Of a stretch of 6,642 nt of DNA, positions 6,187-6,642 are shown in pieces. This DNA is from Pauljensenia sp. (lineage in GTDB: Bacteria; Actinomycetota; Actinomycetes; Actinomycetales; Actinomycetaceae). Each line of letters starts with the position of its first letter. Position 1 is the stretch's first letter. The notes under the pieces are model-generated. The model was not told where the DNA came from, searched no databases, and worked only from the letters and a program-made list of their open reading frames with translations. The stretch lies in NCBI GenBank assembly GCA_029983625.1, contig JASBZF010000085.1, positions 1-6,642 of the forward strand. The letters run 5' to 3'. Both the position numbers and the translations under genes were made by a program.

Positions 6187-6219
6187 GCAGGTGGGGAAGG
6201 CTAGGCCCTCCCCACCTGC
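6187..6219. terminator. Bidirectional hairpin terminator between the FG-GAP gene and folA
   Basis: GCAGGTGGGGA (6187-6197) and TCCCCACCTGC (6209-6219) form a perfect 11-bp stem. An inner GGC/GCC pair (6199-6201, 6205-6207) nearly closes the loop after one A-C mismatch. The hairpin lies 54 bp after the FG-GAP stop and 7 bp after the folA stop, between convergent genes, so it can serve both. Neither side has a strong U tract (GCGTCTATT on the plus strand, GCTTTGCCC on the minus strand). Stem-only terminators like this are common in high-GC bacteria. Confidence 0.75.
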
Positions 6220-6226
6220 GCGTCTA

Positions 6227-6642
6227 TTAGTCCTGGATTGCTTCTTCGCTTCGGCGCCGAAGGTAGGTGGTGACGCGCCAACGCGCATCCCCTGATTGTG
6301 GTGCCCACTGAGAATCCGAACGAGACACGTCAATGGCCCATACTTCAGGTGAAATCCAAGGAGCGAGTACTGTGTGTTCTCCCGGATGCAGTGCGGTCAC
6401 ATCAAGATCAAGATCCGTGACGACCAGTTCATCCACCAGATCCATTGTGTCTGCGTACACTTGCGCGCCACCCGCAATCCAGATCCTCGAAGCTTCAGTC
6501 TGAGCAGCGATACGACGCGCTAAAGCAACAGCGTCCTCGATCCTTGGCACGCACACAGCACCCTCGGCCTTATATCCTGGCGAACGAGTGAGAACAATGT
6601 TTGTGCGACCGGGCAAAGCACCGCCCAAAGCCTCCCAGGAGC
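6227..6642 (-). CDS. folA: Dihydrofolate reductase, C-terminal part (5' end outside window)
   Basis: This enzyme reduces dihydrofolate to tetrahydrofolate with NADPH in the cytoplasm and is the target of trimethoprim. The frame is open to the right edge, giving 137 visible residues of a family usually about 160-180 long. The first 25-45 residues, including the catalytic acidic residue and the start, are missing. The visible part begins SWEALGGALPGRTNIVLTR, the typical DHFR segment W-E-(S/A)-L-x-x-x-L-P-G-R-x-N-(I/V)-V-(L/V)-(T/S)-R. Fragment residues 55-62 are IAGGAQVY, the glycine-pair cofactor loop. DELVVTDLDLDV then matches the C-terminal strand region, and the protein closes with WRVTTYLRR plus a short tail. 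The TTG at 6628 is an internal Leu codon, not a start. In many actinobacteria thyA lies just upstream of folA, which would be to the right of this window. The gene is convergent with the surface-protein gene and shares its terminator. Confidence 0.95.
   Translation of the reverse strand, partial: SWEALGGALPGRTNIVLTRSPGYKAEGAVCVPRIEDAVALARRIAAQTEASRIWIAGGAQVYADTMDLVDELVVTDLDLDVTALHPGEHTVLAPWISPEVWAIDVSRSDSQWAPQSGDARWRVTTYLRRRSEEAIQD

Noticed and set aside
1..6642. CRISPR arrays, tRNA or rRNA genes, insertion sequences, attachment sites
   Set aside because: I saw no regularly spaced direct repeats, no cloverleaf-like sequence, no transposase and no terminal inverted repeats with target duplications.

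Overview
The window reads as a chromosomal segment from a high-GC Gram-positive bacterium. An Actinomycetaceae-type organism (Actinomyces, Schaalia, Trueperella or a relative) is my best guess. The guess rests on codon style (GC-rich third positions in the central and right-hand genes), the actinobacterial look of the surface protein with an LAxTG-like tail, and the hairpin terminator without a strong U tract. No rRNA or other taxonomic marker is present, so the assignment is an inference.

Layout. (1) Bases 1-1290, + strand: the 3' end of a type I restriction endonuclease gene (hsdR, EcoR124I-like family), cut by the left edge. It is visibly richer in A+T than the rest of the window. (2) 1291-1394: short gap between convergent genes, with a weak AT-rich hairpin. 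(3) 1395-2741, - strand: a 12-helix MFS transporter of unknown substrate. (4) 2742-2928: a divergent intergenic region unusually rich in inverted repeats. One perfect repeat has the transporter's GTG start codon in its loop, two more lie in the gap, and a 13-bp perfect repeat lies just inside the next gene. (5) 2929-6132, + strand: a 1067-residue secreted surface protein built of FG-GAP/integrin-alpha-like repeats. By eye it is two consecutive seven-bladed beta-propellers, followed by an acidic/Ser-rich stalk and a C-terminal LARSG-hydrophobic-RR sorting-type tail. (6) 6133-6226: convergent gap with a strong 11-bp-stem hairpin. (7) 6227-6642, - strand: dihydrofolate reductase (folA), missing its N-terminus at the right edge.

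The genes do not form one operon: strands are +, -, +, -. The restriction gene belongs to a defence locus lying to the left, and folA to a housekeeping folate locus lying to the right. The transporter and the surface protein share only a divergent control region. No complete new multi-gene system is visible. The most unusual object is the double-propeller surface protein. Its only four cysteines sit at matching places in blades 1 and 2 of each propeller. The hairpin-rich region that controls it and the transporter is the second point of interest.
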